Shown: positions 23,450 through 32,374, numbered from the stretch's first letter. The stretch is DNA of 36,973 bases from Bacteroidota bacterium (GCA_023437305.1 JAEZGN010000006.1:1-36973), one strand, 5' to 3'. Program-made: numbers and translations. The notes: a model not told the origin generated them from the letters alone.

Positions 23450-25009
23450 TTAGTGTGAGTCTGCCGGACCTTTTTTTATTTGATTCAGCATAATACGTAT
23501 TTCTGCAACAAGCAGTGCAGTAAACAATGCCAAGAACAAACTGAAGGTTATCACCACAGATTGGGTAGATATAGCAGACACCGCAGCTTGTAGAGGAAGT
23601 ACATCTTGTATAGCCCAAGGCTGACGACCCACTTCGGCAACTAACCATCCTGCCTGACTTGCAACATATACCAATGGGATAGTCCAAAGGCAAATCCACA
23701 AAAGCCACTTTTTCTGCTCAAGGTCTTTTCTTCGATACACAAAGAATGTCATAACCATGAACAATAGGATGAAATATCCACCCAAATAAACCATAATGTG
23801 GAAACTCCAATATACGGTTTTAGATAAGTTAGGAACCAATTGCTCGGGGCTATCAAGATAGCCATATCCGAAGTAAGCAAAGTTAGCTTTCAATGTTTCT
23901 TTATATTGTGCTGCCGAAGCATCATCTCCGTCTTTTTTAGCCTTCTTATAGTCTGCCAATGCTTGTATTGCAGCTTTACCTTTAGATTGCATTTCGGCAA
24001 AAGACAAGGCGGTTGTTCCATCCGGTTTTGGGTAACCTCCATCTATGATATCTTTAATACCCGGCACGTATGCTTCCGTATCATAGAATGCGATTAGAGA
24101 GAGTGCACCCGGAAGTTTAATTGGAGGAAATAAGAATGCATCTTCTCCGTCATTGAATGATTTTTTAGAAGGATTCGGAATACCAAAAAGTACCAATCCT
24201 TCGTTTGTGCCCCCTTCATAGAGACCCTCCATTACTGCCAGTTTCATCGGTTGTTTTTCTGCAACTTGTACAGCCGAGCCGTGACCTGTATAAATAGTAA
24301 GTATCGATGCTATCAATCCGAAAACAGTAGCAACTTTCATACTTTGTTGTGCAAACTCTGTGTCTCTTTTCTTAAGCATATACCATGCAGCTATACCCAT
24401 CACAAATACAGCTCCCAAAATCCAACTGGAAAGTACTGTATGGAAGAATTTGTTTATAGCTACCGGCGACAATGCCACAGCCCAGAAGTCAACCATTTCG
24501 TTACGAGTTGTGTCCGGATTAAATTCCATGCCAACAGGGAATTGCATCCAAGCATTAGCCACCAATATCCACACAGCCGAGATAGTTGCCCCTGTAATAG
24601 TCAACCAAGTAGCTGCCAAGTGAGCTTTTTTACTTACACGTTTCCATCCAAAGAACATAATGGAAATAAATGTTGCTTCCATAAAGAATGCAACAATAGC
24701 TTCGATAGCCAATGGTGCACCAAAGATATCTCCTACAAACCAGCTATAGTTTGACCAATTGGTACCAAACTGAAACTCCATGATAATTCCTGTAGCAACT
24801 CCGATAGCAAAGTTGATACCGAAAATAACCATCCAAAATTTCGCAGTTTTTTTCCACTGTTCATTGCCTGTACGTACATACATTGTCTCCATGATTGCCA
24901 TAATGACCCCCAGACCCAATGTCAAAGGAACAAACAACCAGTGATACATTGCTGTCATAGCAAACTGGGCTCTAGACCAGTCTATTAACGATGCATTTAG
25001 TAGTTCCAT
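23450..25009 (-). CDS. cydA: Cytochrome bd ubiquinol oxidase subunit I
   Basis: Catalytic haem subunit of cytochrome bd oxidase, 519 residues. Haem ligands fit His23 (MYHWLFVPLT), His190 (NKFFHTVLSSW) and Met406 (SFHIMVYLGG). GRQPW (461-465) matches the family signature. The periplasmic Q-loop is about 265-380 and includes a Lys/Ala-rich stretch (ALADYKKAKKDGDDASAAQ). The subunit starts the cydAB operon. Upstream there is no small accessory subunit: the minus-strand sequence between alanine dehydrogenase and cydA contains no open frame beyond a few codons, whereas several Bacteroidetes encode a small DUF4492-type protein there. A 12-bp palindrome AAATTCGAATTT (25147-25158) in that gap could be an operator. 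Confidence 0.95.
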   Translation of the reverse strand: MELLNASLIDWSRAQFAMTAMYHWLFVPLTLGLGVIMAIMETMYVRTGNEQWKKTAKFWMVIFGINFAIGVATGIIMEFQFGTNWSNYSWFVGDIFGAPLAIEAIVAFFMEATFISIMFFGWKRVSKKAHLAATWLTITGATISAVWILVANAWMQFPVGMEFNPDTTRNEMVDFWAVALSPVAINKFFHTVLSSWILGAVFVMGIAAWYMLKKRDTEFAQQSMKVATVFGLIASILTIYTGHGSAVQVAEKQPMKLAVMEGLYEGGTNEGLVLFGIPNPSKKSFNDGEDAFLFPPIKLPGALSLIAFYDTEAYVPGIKDIIDGGYPKPDGTTALSFAEMQSKGKAAIQALADYKKAKKDGDDASAAQYKETLKANFAYFGYGYLDSPEQLVPNLSKTVYWSFHIMVYLGGYFILLFMVMTFFVYRRKDLEQKKWLLWICLWTIPLVYVASQAGWLVAEVGRQPWAIQDVLPLQAAVSAISTQSVVITFSLFLALFTALLVAEIRIMLNQIKKGPADSH

Positions 25010-25146
25010 AAATAATAATTTTATATTAGTAAATATATGAGGATTTTATTTTATTCGTCTATTATTAGATATCTTACTCAATTCTCCACTTAAGGAATAA
25101 GCCTTATTTTCGTTATTATCAAATTCGAGTTGCCCAAAAGTTAGAA

Positions 25147-25158
25147 AAATTCGAATTT
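25147..25158. promoter_or_regulatory. Palindrome upstream of cydA
   Basis: AAATTCGAATTT is a perfect 12-bp palindrome about 140 bp before the cydA ATG. It is a candidate operator for redox control of cydAB, but a chance AT-rich palindrome is possible. Confidence 0.25.
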
Positions 25159-25191
25159 AGACATCTACTCTGTCATGTCTGTTTTATTTTA

Positions 25192-26298
25192 TTAAAATTG
25201 AAACTCTTTATATTCTAGTCCGAAGTTTTGAGCAACGGCCTTATATACAACGTCTCCTTTTACAATATTCAATCCTTTGCGTAGATCTTTATGTTCGCGG
25301 CATGCTGCCTCCCACCCCATATTAGCCAAATTTAATGCATACGGTAAAGTAGCATTAGTCAAAGCCAATGTTGAAGTCATCGGAACAGCTCCCGGTATAT
25401 TGGCAACACAGTAATGCACTACATCATCAATAACAAACACAGGATCTAAATGCGTTGTTGGTTTTGAAGTCTCAAAACAGCCACCTTGGTCAATAGCCAC
25501 ATCTACCATAACGGTTCCCGGCTGCATTTCTTTGAGCATTTCTCTCGATATTACCTGTGGAGCCTTATCTCCGGCAATAAGTACAGCACCTACTATAAGG
25601 TCGGCATCCTTTATCAATTCTTTTATTGTATGTGTATCTGAATATCTTGTGGTAACGTTGGCCGGCATAATATCACTCAAATAGCGAAGCCGAGGAAGAC
25701 TCTTATCCAGAATGGTTACTTTCGCACCTATTCCGGCAGCGATCTTAGCCGATTGAGCTCCTACAATTCCTCCACCTATTACAATTACATGCGCAGGTTT
25801 TACTCCCGGAACACCACCAAGTAAGACTCCTTTTCCCAAATGCGGTTTTTCGAGGAAGCGAGCTCCTTCTTGAATAGCCATACGTCCGGCCACTTCACTC
25901 ATTGGTATAAGTAATGGTAACGAACGATCGGGCAGCTCAACTGTTTCGTATGCTATACAGATCGCTTTGCTCTTTATCATAGCTTCTGTTAGCTCGAGAC
26001 TCGATGCAAAATGGAAATACGTAAACACTATTTGATTTTCGCGGATAAGATGATATTCTTGCGGGATAGGCTCCTTAACCTTCACAATCATATCCGAAAT
26101 GGCATAAATTTCTCCTGCCGTAGTTAATATTTTAGCGCCGGAAGCTGTGTAATCAGCATCATTGATTCCGCTGCCAAGTCCGGCTCCGGTTTCTATATAT
26201 ACTTCATGACCACATACTACCAACTCATGCACACCTGCCGGGGTAACGGCAACGCGATTTTCAAATGCTTTTAGCTCTTTAGGAATACCAATTTTCAT
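25192..26298 (-). CDS. ald: Alanine dehydrogenase
   Basis: NAD-dependent interconversion of alanine with pyruvate plus ammonia. The protein is 368 residues, the family standard. The start MKIGIPKELKAFENRVAVTP is diagnostic, with Arg15. The catalytic Lys75 (VKVKEP) and His96 (TYFHFAS) sit at the same positions as in the Mycobacterium enzyme. The Rossmann motif is IGGGIVGAQSAKIAAGIGA (about 172-190). DVAIDQGGC and SRE/PGAVPMTSTLALTNATLPY complete the signature. It is 39 bp downstream of the DUF3467 gene on the same strand and could be co-transcribed with it; cydA follows after about 180 bp. Confidence 0.95.
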   Translation of the reverse strand: MKIGIPKELKAFENRVAVTPAGVHELVVCGHEVYIETGAGLGSGINDADYTASGAKILTTAGEIYAISDMIVKVKEPIPQEYHLIRENQIVFTYFHFASSLELTEAMIKSKAICIAYETVELPDRSLPLLIPMSEVAGRMAIQEGARFLEKPHLGKGVLLGGVPGVKPAHVIVIGGGIVGAQSAKIAAGIGAKVTILDKSLPRLRYLSDIMPANVTTRYSDTHTIKELIKDADLIVGAVLIAGDKAPQVISREMLKEMQPGTVMVDVAIDQGGCFETSKPTTHLDPVFVIDDVVHYCVANIPGAVPMTSTLALTNATLPYALNLANMGWEAACREHKDLRKGLNIVKGDVVYKAVAQNFGLEYKEFQF

Positions 26299-26337
26299 TT
26301 CTCTTGCTTTTTTGTATTTATTTATAAAATACCTGAT

Positions 26338-26652
26338 TTAAGCTTCTCCAATTGGGCCATTTATCGGCGGCAAAAAACCTGCCGGGTTATCAACTTGTAT
26401 AGCCCCATTCTGAGATTCAAATCGGTTTATGTTTTCATTTAGAGCATACAACAGGCGTTTCGCATGTTCAGGAGTAATTACTATCCTTGATTGTACTTTA
26501 GCTTTGGGCATACCAGGCAGGATACGTACAAAGTCGATAACAAATTCTGATGATGAATGGGCTATAATAGCCAGATTAGAGTATATACCTTGCGCGATAT
26601 CGTCTGGCAGTTCAATTTGAATTTGATTATTCTGGTCGTCGTTGTTCTCCAT
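26338..26652 (-). CDS. DUF3467 family small protein
   Basis: About 104 residues from the preferred start at 26652 (MENNDDQNNQIQIELPDD). The frame is open back to 26724, but the extra 24 residues are not family-like. The pattern GIYSNLAIIAHSSSEFVIDFVRILPGMPKAKVQSRIVITPEHAKRLLYAL is the typical DUF3467 core, followed by a short Pro-rich tail (PAGFLPPINGPIGEA). The family is small, soluble and widespread in bacteria, with no established function that I know of. It sits just before alanine dehydrogenase on the same strand. Confidence 0.8.
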   Translation of the reverse strand: MENNDDQNNQIQIELPDDIAQGIYSNLAIIAHSSSEFVIDFVRILPGMPKAKVQSRIVITPEHAKRLLYALNENINRFESQNGAIQVDNPAGFLPPINGPIGEA

Positions 26653-26772
26653 AATTTTATTAGATTGTTTTTTTATTCTATAACCCTCCATATACAAAGG
26701 AAAATAAATATCATAAAATAACAAAATATAACATCAATATTTTTATAATATAAATACACTCTTTTATGCCTT

Positions 26773-27204
26773 TTATGAGGCCTTCAAATTACGGTTTTTA
26801 CTTTCATCTTCGTTCTCAATTGTTAACATAACTCTCGCTTTCTTTTTTTTCTTGCGTAAAACAATTATTTGAGAAATAGTACCGATAAAACCTAATCCCA
26901 ACATCACGAATTGCATTGTCTGGTTATTTTTAAAGACTACTAATGCAGAAAAGCCAATCATGCACCACATAATACCGACGGATATGAGTAAACCTTTTGT
27001 ACTAAAGCCATCGTTGACACGCTTGATATATGGTCCTGTAACCTTATTGTCCAGCAGTTTCTGATGAAGACGAGGTGAGCTCTTAGCAAATAAGACGCCT
27101 GTAAGAAGAATAAATGGCGTTGTTGGAAGTCCCGGAGTTACTATTCCCAATAATCCAAGGCCTAATGAGATTAAGCCTAATATTATAAATAAATATTTTT
27201 TCAT
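26773..27204 (-). CDS. YbaN-like (DUF454) small membrane protein
   Basis: A 143-residue inner-membrane protein with three or four hydrophobic helices (about 5-25, 29-41, 73-91 and 94-113). It matches the DUF454/YbaN family: FIILGLISLGLGLLGIVTPGLPTTPFILL at the N-terminus, then CFAKSSPRLHQKLL-like text (here LFAKSSPRLHQKLLDNKVTGPYI). The tail is highly basic (RKKKKKARV). The family is of unknown function, and the PGLPTTPF motif is invariant. It is probably monocistronic, with the 266 bp upstream empty of genes apart from the divergent PfkB promoter. Confidence 0.85.
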   Translation of the reverse strand: MKKYLFIILGLISLGLGLLGIVTPGLPTTPFILLTGVLFAKSSPRLHQKLLDNKVTGPYIKRVNDGFSTKGLLISVGIMWCMIGFSALVVFKNNQTMQFVMLGLGFIGTISQIIVLRKKKKKARVMLTIENEDESKNRNLKAS

Positions 27205-27443
27205 TTCCTATTATTGCGTATTGGCTCAGATATTGTATCCAAGCCAAAAACAAAGAAAAGAAAAAAGTATGAATAAATAAAATATAATTGGCTTTATTAG
27301 TCTAGTGAGAATCGTTAAACAAGCCAGAAATACTACAATTTTAGAAGTATCTTGAAGATAAATGTACCTCTTCGCTAATCTTTAGCGTTATCAAAAAAGA
27401 GAATAAAATTAAAATGGAGAACTTCTGTATAACTTAATTTTAC

Positions 27444-27451
27444 TACTTTTG
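27444..27451 (+). promoter_or_regulatory. -7 promoter box of the PfkB-family kinase gene
   Basis: TACTTTTG matches TAnnTTTG and lies 19 bp before the ATG at 27471, implying a leader of about 12 nt. No clear -33 box is seen. Confidence 0.5.
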
Positions 27452-27470
27452 CATTTCAAAAAAATAAGTA

Positions 27471-28370
27471 ATGCAAAAACATGATCTTTGTTGCATTGGG
27501 CATATTACTTTAGATAAAGTAGTTACACCCAAAAGCACAGTGCATATGCCCGGCGGTACGGCTTTCTATTTTTCACATGCTATTCGTCATTTCACTGATA
27601 TAAACTATACATTGGTAGCATCGCTGGCTCAGTCAGAAATGTCTGTAGTGGAAGATTTACGTTCAAAAGATGTAGATGTGCATGTAGTGCCAAGTAAGCA
27701 CTCTGTCTATTTCGAAAACATCTATGAAGAGAATCAGAACAATAGAACTCAACGAGTGTTAGCGAAGGCTGATCCTTTTTCTGTTGATGCATTAAAGGAT
27801 ATAGATGCCAATATATTCCTTTTAGGGGCTTTACTTGCCGATGATTTCTCATTGGAACTGGTAGAATATCTTTCTAAAAAAGGCTTGATAGCGATAGACT
27901 CTCAAGGGTATCTAAGAGAAGTGAGAGATCAAAATGTATATCCAATAGATTGGAAAAATAAAGAAGAGATGCTTAAATACGTTCATGTACTGAAAGTGAA
28001 TGACCTGGAAATGGAAGTTCTTACAGGGATGAAAGACATTAAACAGGCATCTAAACAACTTCACGCATGGGGAGTAAAAGAAGTCTTGGTTACTTTGGGC
28101 AGTCTGGGATCTGTTATCTATGATGGAAACAACTTCTATAAAATACCGGCTTATAAGCCGAAAGATGTAGTAGACGCAACAGGGTGTGGCGATACTTACG
28201 TTACAGGCTACTTATATCAGAGGGCCAAAGGAGCGACAATAGAAGATGCCGGAAAGTTTGCAGCAGCTATGGCCACCATAAAAATAGAAGGATCGGGCCC
28301 TTTCAACGGCACAAAAGAAGATGTTGAAGATCGGATCATGAATGCCGAACAGATCATTCCGGAATTTTAA
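27471..28370 (+). CDS. PfkB-family carbohydrate kinase
   Basis: A 299-residue ribokinase-like sugar or nucleoside kinase. N-terminal CIGHITLDKVV and PGGTAFYFSHAI mark the substrate-binding lid. The C-terminal PfkB signature reads DATGCGDTYVTGYL (235-248), with Asp241 as the catalytic base in GCGD, a known variant of GAGD. The ATP-site region LVTLGSLGSVIYD (about 206-218) is present. The exact sugar cannot be deduced; no aldolase, isomerase or sugar-specific transporter sits directly beside it except the convergent YbjJ-like MFS protein. Confidence 0.85.
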   Translation: MQKHDLCCIGHITLDKVVTPKSTVHMPGGTAFYFSHAIRHFTDINYTLVASLAQSEMSVVEDLRSKDVDVHVVPSKHSVYFENIYEENQNNRTQRVLAKADPFSVDALKDIDANIFLLGALLADDFSLELVEYLSKKGLIAIDSQGYLREVRDQNVYPIDWKNKEEMLKYVHVLKVNDLEMEVLTGMKDIKQASKQLHAWGVKEVLVTLGSLGSVIYDGNNFYKIPAYKPKDVVDATGCGDTYVTGYLYQRAKGATIEDAGKFAAAMATIKIEGSGPFNGTKEDVEDRIMNAEQIIPEF

Positions 28371-28391
28371 TTATCCAGAATTTATAATAAT

Positions 28392-28428
28392 AAAAAGGCT
28401 TTTAGATAACAACTAAAAGCCTTTTTCT
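28392..28428. terminator. Bidirectional terminator between the kinase and the MFS gene
   Basis: A perfect 14-bp stem (28392-28405 and 28413-28426) with loop ATAACAA has A/T tracts on both sides. It lies between two convergent genes (stops at 28370 and 28449) and can serve both. Confidence 0.85.
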
Positions 28429-28448
28429 ATTAAAAAAATGGAATATAT

Positions 28449-29669
28449 TTATTTTCTTAAATTCTTCACGAACGATACTGCAGCTATTATAAGCAACCCA
28501 ACTACACTCATAATAAGATAAGCCCATTTGGGGCCGTAAGCATCGGATACAGAACCGACAAGCAATGGAGAGATAAATGGACCAACGAAACTAATACTCG
28601 ACATGATAGTTAACGCCGTACCCACCGGAGTTTTAGCCTTATCTCCTACAATACTGTAGATAGTAGGCACAACGCAAGAAATCCCTAAACCGATGAGCAT
28701 AAATCCTATGGATGTGATAATTACTTTGGTAATTAAAGCGTCGGAATATCCGATAAAAAGGGACGAAATTATAAATCCTGCAAAAATAAGTGCCCCGGCT
28801 ATTTGCAGCACGGTCTTTTTCTGCCAAATAGTATATGCAAAGTTAGTGAGCATACGCCCCGCAAACATCATAATCATAAATACAAGGAAGCCAACCTGCA
28901 ATGATTCAGGAGCCTTGATAACTGACTGAAAATACACATCACTCCATTCAAACATTGTATTCTCAACGATAAGAGCCAATAGCCAGACTAATCCAAGCTG
29001 GATGAGAAGCGTCTCAGGAAGGTGCAATTTACCCGTTTTCGCTTTAGAACCTTGCGCAACATTTAAATTCTCTTCCTTTTCAACAACTTTAGCTGGTTCT
29101 TGCAGATATTTGTAATTTAGCATAACAATGACTATAGCAAGCAAAGCCATACCTAAAAAATGATAGAAAGTAATAACATTCAGATTGATCATCGAATAAC
29201 CAATAATAGCACCTATACACGCAGATAAGCTCCAACTCGCATGAAATGTCGCAATTATGGGCTTTCCGTAAATACGTTCAACTTCAATAGCCTGCGTATT
29301 CAACGAAATATCAGTCATATTCCAAAATATACCGAATAAGAACAATGTTATCCCTAACCCTGTAATTCCGGGTACAATACTAACCAAAAACAAGGACAGG
29401 GCATATCCGATAATACTAATTAAAACAGTTTTTTTACTACCCAAACGAGGAAGTAGAAAACCAACCGCAGGAATAGCAATAAACTTTCCCATCGGAAGTA
29501 GAAACATTAATAAGCCGTAGTGTAGATAACTTTCGACATTAAAGTCTTTCTTTATATCCGGAAGGCGGCTAGCCCAACTGGCAAAACATAATCCTTGAGC
29601 AATAAAAATAGATAAAACAGCATATCTAATTCTTTGTTTCGAATATGCCGGTTGTATTTCTGAAGTCAT
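28449..29669 (-). CDS. YbjJ-like major facilitator superfamily transporter
   Basis: A 406-residue inner-membrane MFS protein with about 12 hydrophobic helices and a hydrophilic central loop at about 188-215 (rich in Lys and Glu). The start (GLCFASWASRLPDIKKDF) and SLNTQAIEVERIYGKP followed by FHASWSLSACIGAIIG closely follow E. coli YbjJ, a group of putative exporters or permeases with unknown substrate. It has its own -7 box (TATCTTTG) and is convergent with the sugar kinase; functional linkage to it is only a guess. Confidence 0.8.
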   Translation of the reverse strand: MTSEIQPAYSKQRIRYAVLSIFIAQGLCFASWASRLPDIKKDFNVESYLHYGLLMFLLPMGKFIAIPAVGFLLPRLGSKKTVLISIIGYALSLFLVSIVPGITGLGITLFLFGIFWNMTDISLNTQAIEVERIYGKPIIATFHASWSLSACIGAIIGYSMINLNVITFYHFLGMALLAIVIVMLNYKYLQEPAKVVEKEENLNVAQGSKAKTGKLHLPETLLIQLGLVWLLALIVENTMFEWSDVYFQSVIKAPESLQVGFLVFMIMMFAGRMLTNFAYTIWQKKTVLQIAGALIFAGFIISSLFIGYSDALITKVIITSIGFMLIGLGISCVVPTIYSIVGDKAKTPVGTALTIMSSISFVGPFISPLLVGSVSDAYGPKWAYLIMSVVGLLIIAAVSFVKNLRK

Positions 29670-29693
29670 TTCTTAGATATTTTTTTAACGATG

Positions 29694-29701
29694 CAAAGAT
29701 A
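29694..29701 (-). promoter_or_regulatory. -7 promoter box of the MFS transporter gene
   Basis: Read on the minus strand, TATCTTTG matches TAnnTTTG, 24 bp before the ATG at 29669. The -33 element is unclear. Confidence 0.55.
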
Positions 29702-29786
29702 AAAGTCTTTGATGAAGATTAAGCATTATGCTTAAACAAATATTTATTATAATTGGCATGTAGAACAAATATCTATCAATATTTCG

Positions 29787-29794
29787 TATTTTTG
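29787..29794 (+). promoter_or_regulatory. -7 promoter box of the exported C1B peptidase gene
   Basis: TATTTTTG matches TAnnTTTG and lies 42 bp before the ATG at 29837. No good -33 box is seen. Confidence 0.5.
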
Positions 29795-29836
29795 CATAAT
29801 TAGTTATTCTACATTCACATATAAAAGACATATTTT

Positions 29837-31216
29837 ATGAAAAAACATCTATTCACGGGATTTCTGCTATGTTTTTCTCTTGCTGTTTCTTCTCAAAGTA
29901 TCACAGAGAAAGAATTGCAGGAAATACAGTCAAGCTTTAAAGAAGACCCCGCTACTAAGGCCATCCAAAACATTCTGACATCAAATGCCAATATTACTGC
30001 AAATGCCTTAAATAACAGCCTTCAAGGAAAAATAGACCATTACTTCAAATATCGGGTAAATGTGAAAGGTATCACCGATCAAAAAAGTTCGGGACGATGC
30101 TGGATGTTTACATCCATGAATGTATTGCGCCCTTCCATCATCGAAAAATACAATCTGAGTGAATTTGACTTCTCTCACAATTATCTATATTTCTGGGATA
30201 TATTTGAAAAATCAAATTTATTTTTAGAAAATATAATCGCAACAAGCAAAGATTCTTTCGATGATCGCACCGTAGAATATCTCTTCAAGTCACCTGTAAG
30301 TGACGGTGGGGTCTGGAATCTATATTACAATCTTGGACAAAAATATGGTGTTGTACCTCAAGAAGTAATGCCGGAAACAGCACACTCAAACAACACGAGA
30401 CAGATGATCAACCTTGTAAACGAAAAACTGCGTGTAGGAGGATATAATCTTCGCGAACAAGCAGCTTCAGGGAAAAAGAGACAGGAGCTAAGAAACGAAA
30501 AAGCAACTATCTTGAAAGATGTATACCGGATTCTGGTTCTTTGCCTTGGCGAACCACCAAAACAGTTTACATGGAGATATAAGGATAAAAACGGAAGTGT
30601 TAGAGAACTGAACAGCTATACGCCTCAACAGTTTTATAAAGAGATCACTCCCGAGGATTATTCCCCGAGCAACTATATAATGATAATGAATGACCCTACA
30701 CGCGAATATTACAAGCTGTATGAGATCCAGAATTATAAAAACACAATAGAAGGTATAAACTGGATATATCTTAACTTGCCAAATGAAGATATTAAGAAAG
30801 CAGCATTAGCCTCTATCAAAAGCAATGAGCCGATGTACGCTTCATGCGATGTTGGCAAACAGATGAATAGAGAATCAGGTATATTAGATCCCGAAATGTA
30901 TGATTATGAATCATTGCTGGGTGTAAACTTGTCGATGGACAAAAAAGCCCGCATCTTAACCCGCCAAAGTGGATCAACACATGCCATGACTCTTGTAGGA
31001 TGTGATACGGATATGAGCGATCAGCCTATCAAATGGGAGTTTGAAAATAGTTGGGGTGCAGCATCAGGGAACAAGGGTTACTTAACCTTCACTGATAAAT
31101 GGTTCAGCGAATATATGTTTCGTATAGTGGTACATAAGAAGTATTTGGACGCGAAGGCTCAAAATTGTTTGACTCAAAAACCGATACTTTTACCAATGTG
31201 GGATTATATGAACTAG
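29837..31216 (+). CDS. Exported aminopeptidase C / bleomycin hydrolase-type cysteine peptidase
   Basis: Papain-fold C1B peptidase, 459 residues. The catalytic triad fits Cys88 (SSGRCWMFTSMN), His382 (STHAMTLVG) and Asn404 (WEFENSWG). Other family landmarks are FSHNYLYFWD, SDGGVWNLYYNLGQKYGVVP and ILRTRQ-type RILTRQSGSTHAM. The protein has a signal peptide (MKKHLFTGFLLCFSLAVSSQ), so it should act in the periplasm, unlike cytoplasmic PepC of lactic acid bacteria. The C-terminus ends LPMWDYMN; in classical members the residues after PMWD lie in the active site and set aminopeptidase specificity, so the changed end may alter it. It is monocistronic. Confidence 0.9.
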   Translation: MKKHLFTGFLLCFSLAVSSQSITEKELQEIQSSFKEDPATKAIQNILTSNANITANALNNSLQGKIDHYFKYRVNVKGITDQKSSGRCWMFTSMNVLRPSIIEKYNLSEFDFSHNYLYFWDIFEKSNLFLENIIATSKDSFDDRTVEYLFKSPVSDGGVWNLYYNLGQKYGVVPQEVMPETAHSNNTRQMINLVNEKLRVGGYNLREQAASGKKRQELRNEKATILKDVYRILVLCLGEPPKQFTWRYKDKNGSVRELNSYTPQQFYKEITPEDYSPSNYIMIMNDPTREYYKLYEIQNYKNTIEGINWIYLNLPNEDIKKAALASIKSNEPMYASCDVGKQMNRESGILDPEMYDYESLLGVNLSMDKKARILTRQSGSTHAMTLVGCDTDMSDQPIKWEFENSWGAASGNKGYLTFTDKWFSEYMFRIVVHKKYLDAKAQNCLTQKPILLPMWDYMN

Positions 31217-31372
31217 CCCTTTTGTTAAATTATTTATAATAATCTTGTTCTTAGTCATTTGAATACAGGTATCTATAGGGAGTAGGCTGTTTTAAATGTT
31301 AAAATATTAAAGAGATAGGCATGTGTGGTTAGCAAAATTTATAAAAAATATGTTTTATAATATGTTTTTTTA

Positions 31373-31505
31373 TTTGGCGAGGACTCATAAATGTAGTTCC
31401 TTTGTAATGATAACCAAACAATCTTTATTTACCTTAAAGCCTAATACCTAATTAACTCAAACATACGAGGAGGTTTCATTCAGAAGCCTCCTCGTATGTC
31501 GTTTT
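31373..31505 (+). ncRNA. Candidate intergenic small RNA
   Basis: A near-perfect promoter (TTTG 31373-31376, 20-bp spacer, TTCCTTTG 31397-31404, one base off TAnnTTTG) is followed after about 55 nt by a very strong hairpin at 31461-31499 and CGTTTTAGCCC. The predicted transcript runs from about 31411 to 31505, about 95 nt. A 14-codon frame (ATG 31407) starts before the predicted start site. The element lies between convergent genes. It could simply be a bidirectional terminator with a fortuitous promoter. Confidence 0.4.
31461..31505 (+). terminator. Strong terminator hairpin between pepC-like gene and prmA
   Basis: A 17-bp stem (31461-31477 and 31483-31499, one G-U) with loop ATTCA. The downstream CGTTTTA favours the plus strand; the minus side continues TTGAGTT. 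The prmA stop is only 5 bp to the right, so it may also end prmA transcripts. Confidence 0.75.
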
Positions 31506-32343
31506 AGCCCTTTTGAAATTTCACTGCAGCCCAATTGTCTTTTTGTGTATTGTGACAGAATGTTAACCCATGTTTTTTGCATTCTTCGGTTATAACGGGG
31601 ATATCATCAATATAGAATCCGCTCATATACAAGTATCCACCGTTGTTTAGAACAGATGCATAAGCATGAATATCATTCAGAAGAATATTTCGATTAATAT
31701 TGGCTAATATAACATCAAAAGCCATATCCGTGAGCAGGTCTGCCCCTCCTATCCTAACCGTAATGTTATCTATACCATTCAATTTTATATTCTCCATCGC
31801 ATTGTCGTATGCCCACTGATCAATATCTATTGCTTCGATCGGTCCGGCTCCACGCATTGAGGCTAAGATAGCCAGGATAGCTGTCCCGGTACCCATATCA
31901 AGCAAAGATCTTCCGGTGAAGTCTTCTTTCAATATTTCTCTTATCATCAGCTCGGTAGTTTGATGATGACCAGTTCCAAATGCCATTTTAGGATCTATAT
32001 ATATGTTATAGTCATATATCGCCGGAGCATTATGAAAGGTGCTTTGTATTATACATTTATCATCGATAATCAAAGGCTGAAAATAGTTTTTTTCCCATTC
32101 TTCGTTCCAGTTTTTTTCTTCAATCTCCTTATAGGTATAAGTTATCTTTGCTTGGTAAGGAAAATTCTCCAAAATTTCGTTCAATTGAGCTTCATCAAAC
32201 AGGTCACTTTGAACGTATGCCGTAGTACCCAGTTCGTTCTCAACAAAGCTCTCGAAGCCTATATCAGCAATAGTAGCAGATAGAATACTGTTAACTATCT
32301 CGTCATTGGGAGAGCACGTAAAAGTCACTTCTGTATATTTCAT
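31504..32343 (-). CDS. prmA: Ribosomal protein L11 methyltransferase
   Basis: SAM-dependent methyltransferase that modifies ribosomal protein L11. The protein is 279 residues (E. coli PrmA is 293). The N-terminal substrate-recognition domain (about 1-85) ends at NWNEEWEKNYFQP. The hallmark AFGTGHHQTT spans 121-130. The SAM motif is DMGTGTAILAI (149-159), and ANINRNILL is the post-I motif equivalent of the family. Upstream is a TACTTTTG -7 box at 32367. It is monocistronic. Confidence 0.93.
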   Translation of the reverse strand: MKYTEVTFTCSPNDEIVNSILSATIADIGFESFVENELGTTAYVQSDLFDEAQLNEILENFPYQAKITYTYKEIEEKNWNEEWEKNYFQPLIIDDKCIIQSTFHNAPAIYDYNIYIDPKMAFGTGHHQTTELMIREILKEDFTGRSLLDMGTGTAILAILASMRGAGPIEAIDIDQWAYDNAMENIKLNGIDNITVRIGGADLLTDMAFDVILANINRNILLNDIHAYASVLNNGGYLYMSGFYIDDIPVITEECKKHGLTFCHNTQKDNWAAVKFQKG

Positions 32344-32366
32344 ATTAATATTAATTTGCGTTGTTG

Positions 32367-32374
32367 CAAAAGTA
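32367..32374 (-). promoter_or_regulatory. -7 promoter box of prmA
   Basis: Read on the minus strand, TACTTTTG matches TAnnTTTG, 23 bp before the ATG. No TTTG is found at the expected -33 position. Confidence 0.5.

Noticed and set aside
23301..23708. Minus-strand frame of 135 codons spanning the cydA-cydB junction
   Set aside because: It overlaps both genes in another frame and its translation is Cys/Tyr-rich without motifs.
24251..24754. Long plus-strand open frame (167 codons) opposite cydA
   Set aside because: It lies entirely within the well-supported cydA gene and its translation is Cys/His/Ser-rich with no family pattern, as expected of an antisense shadow.
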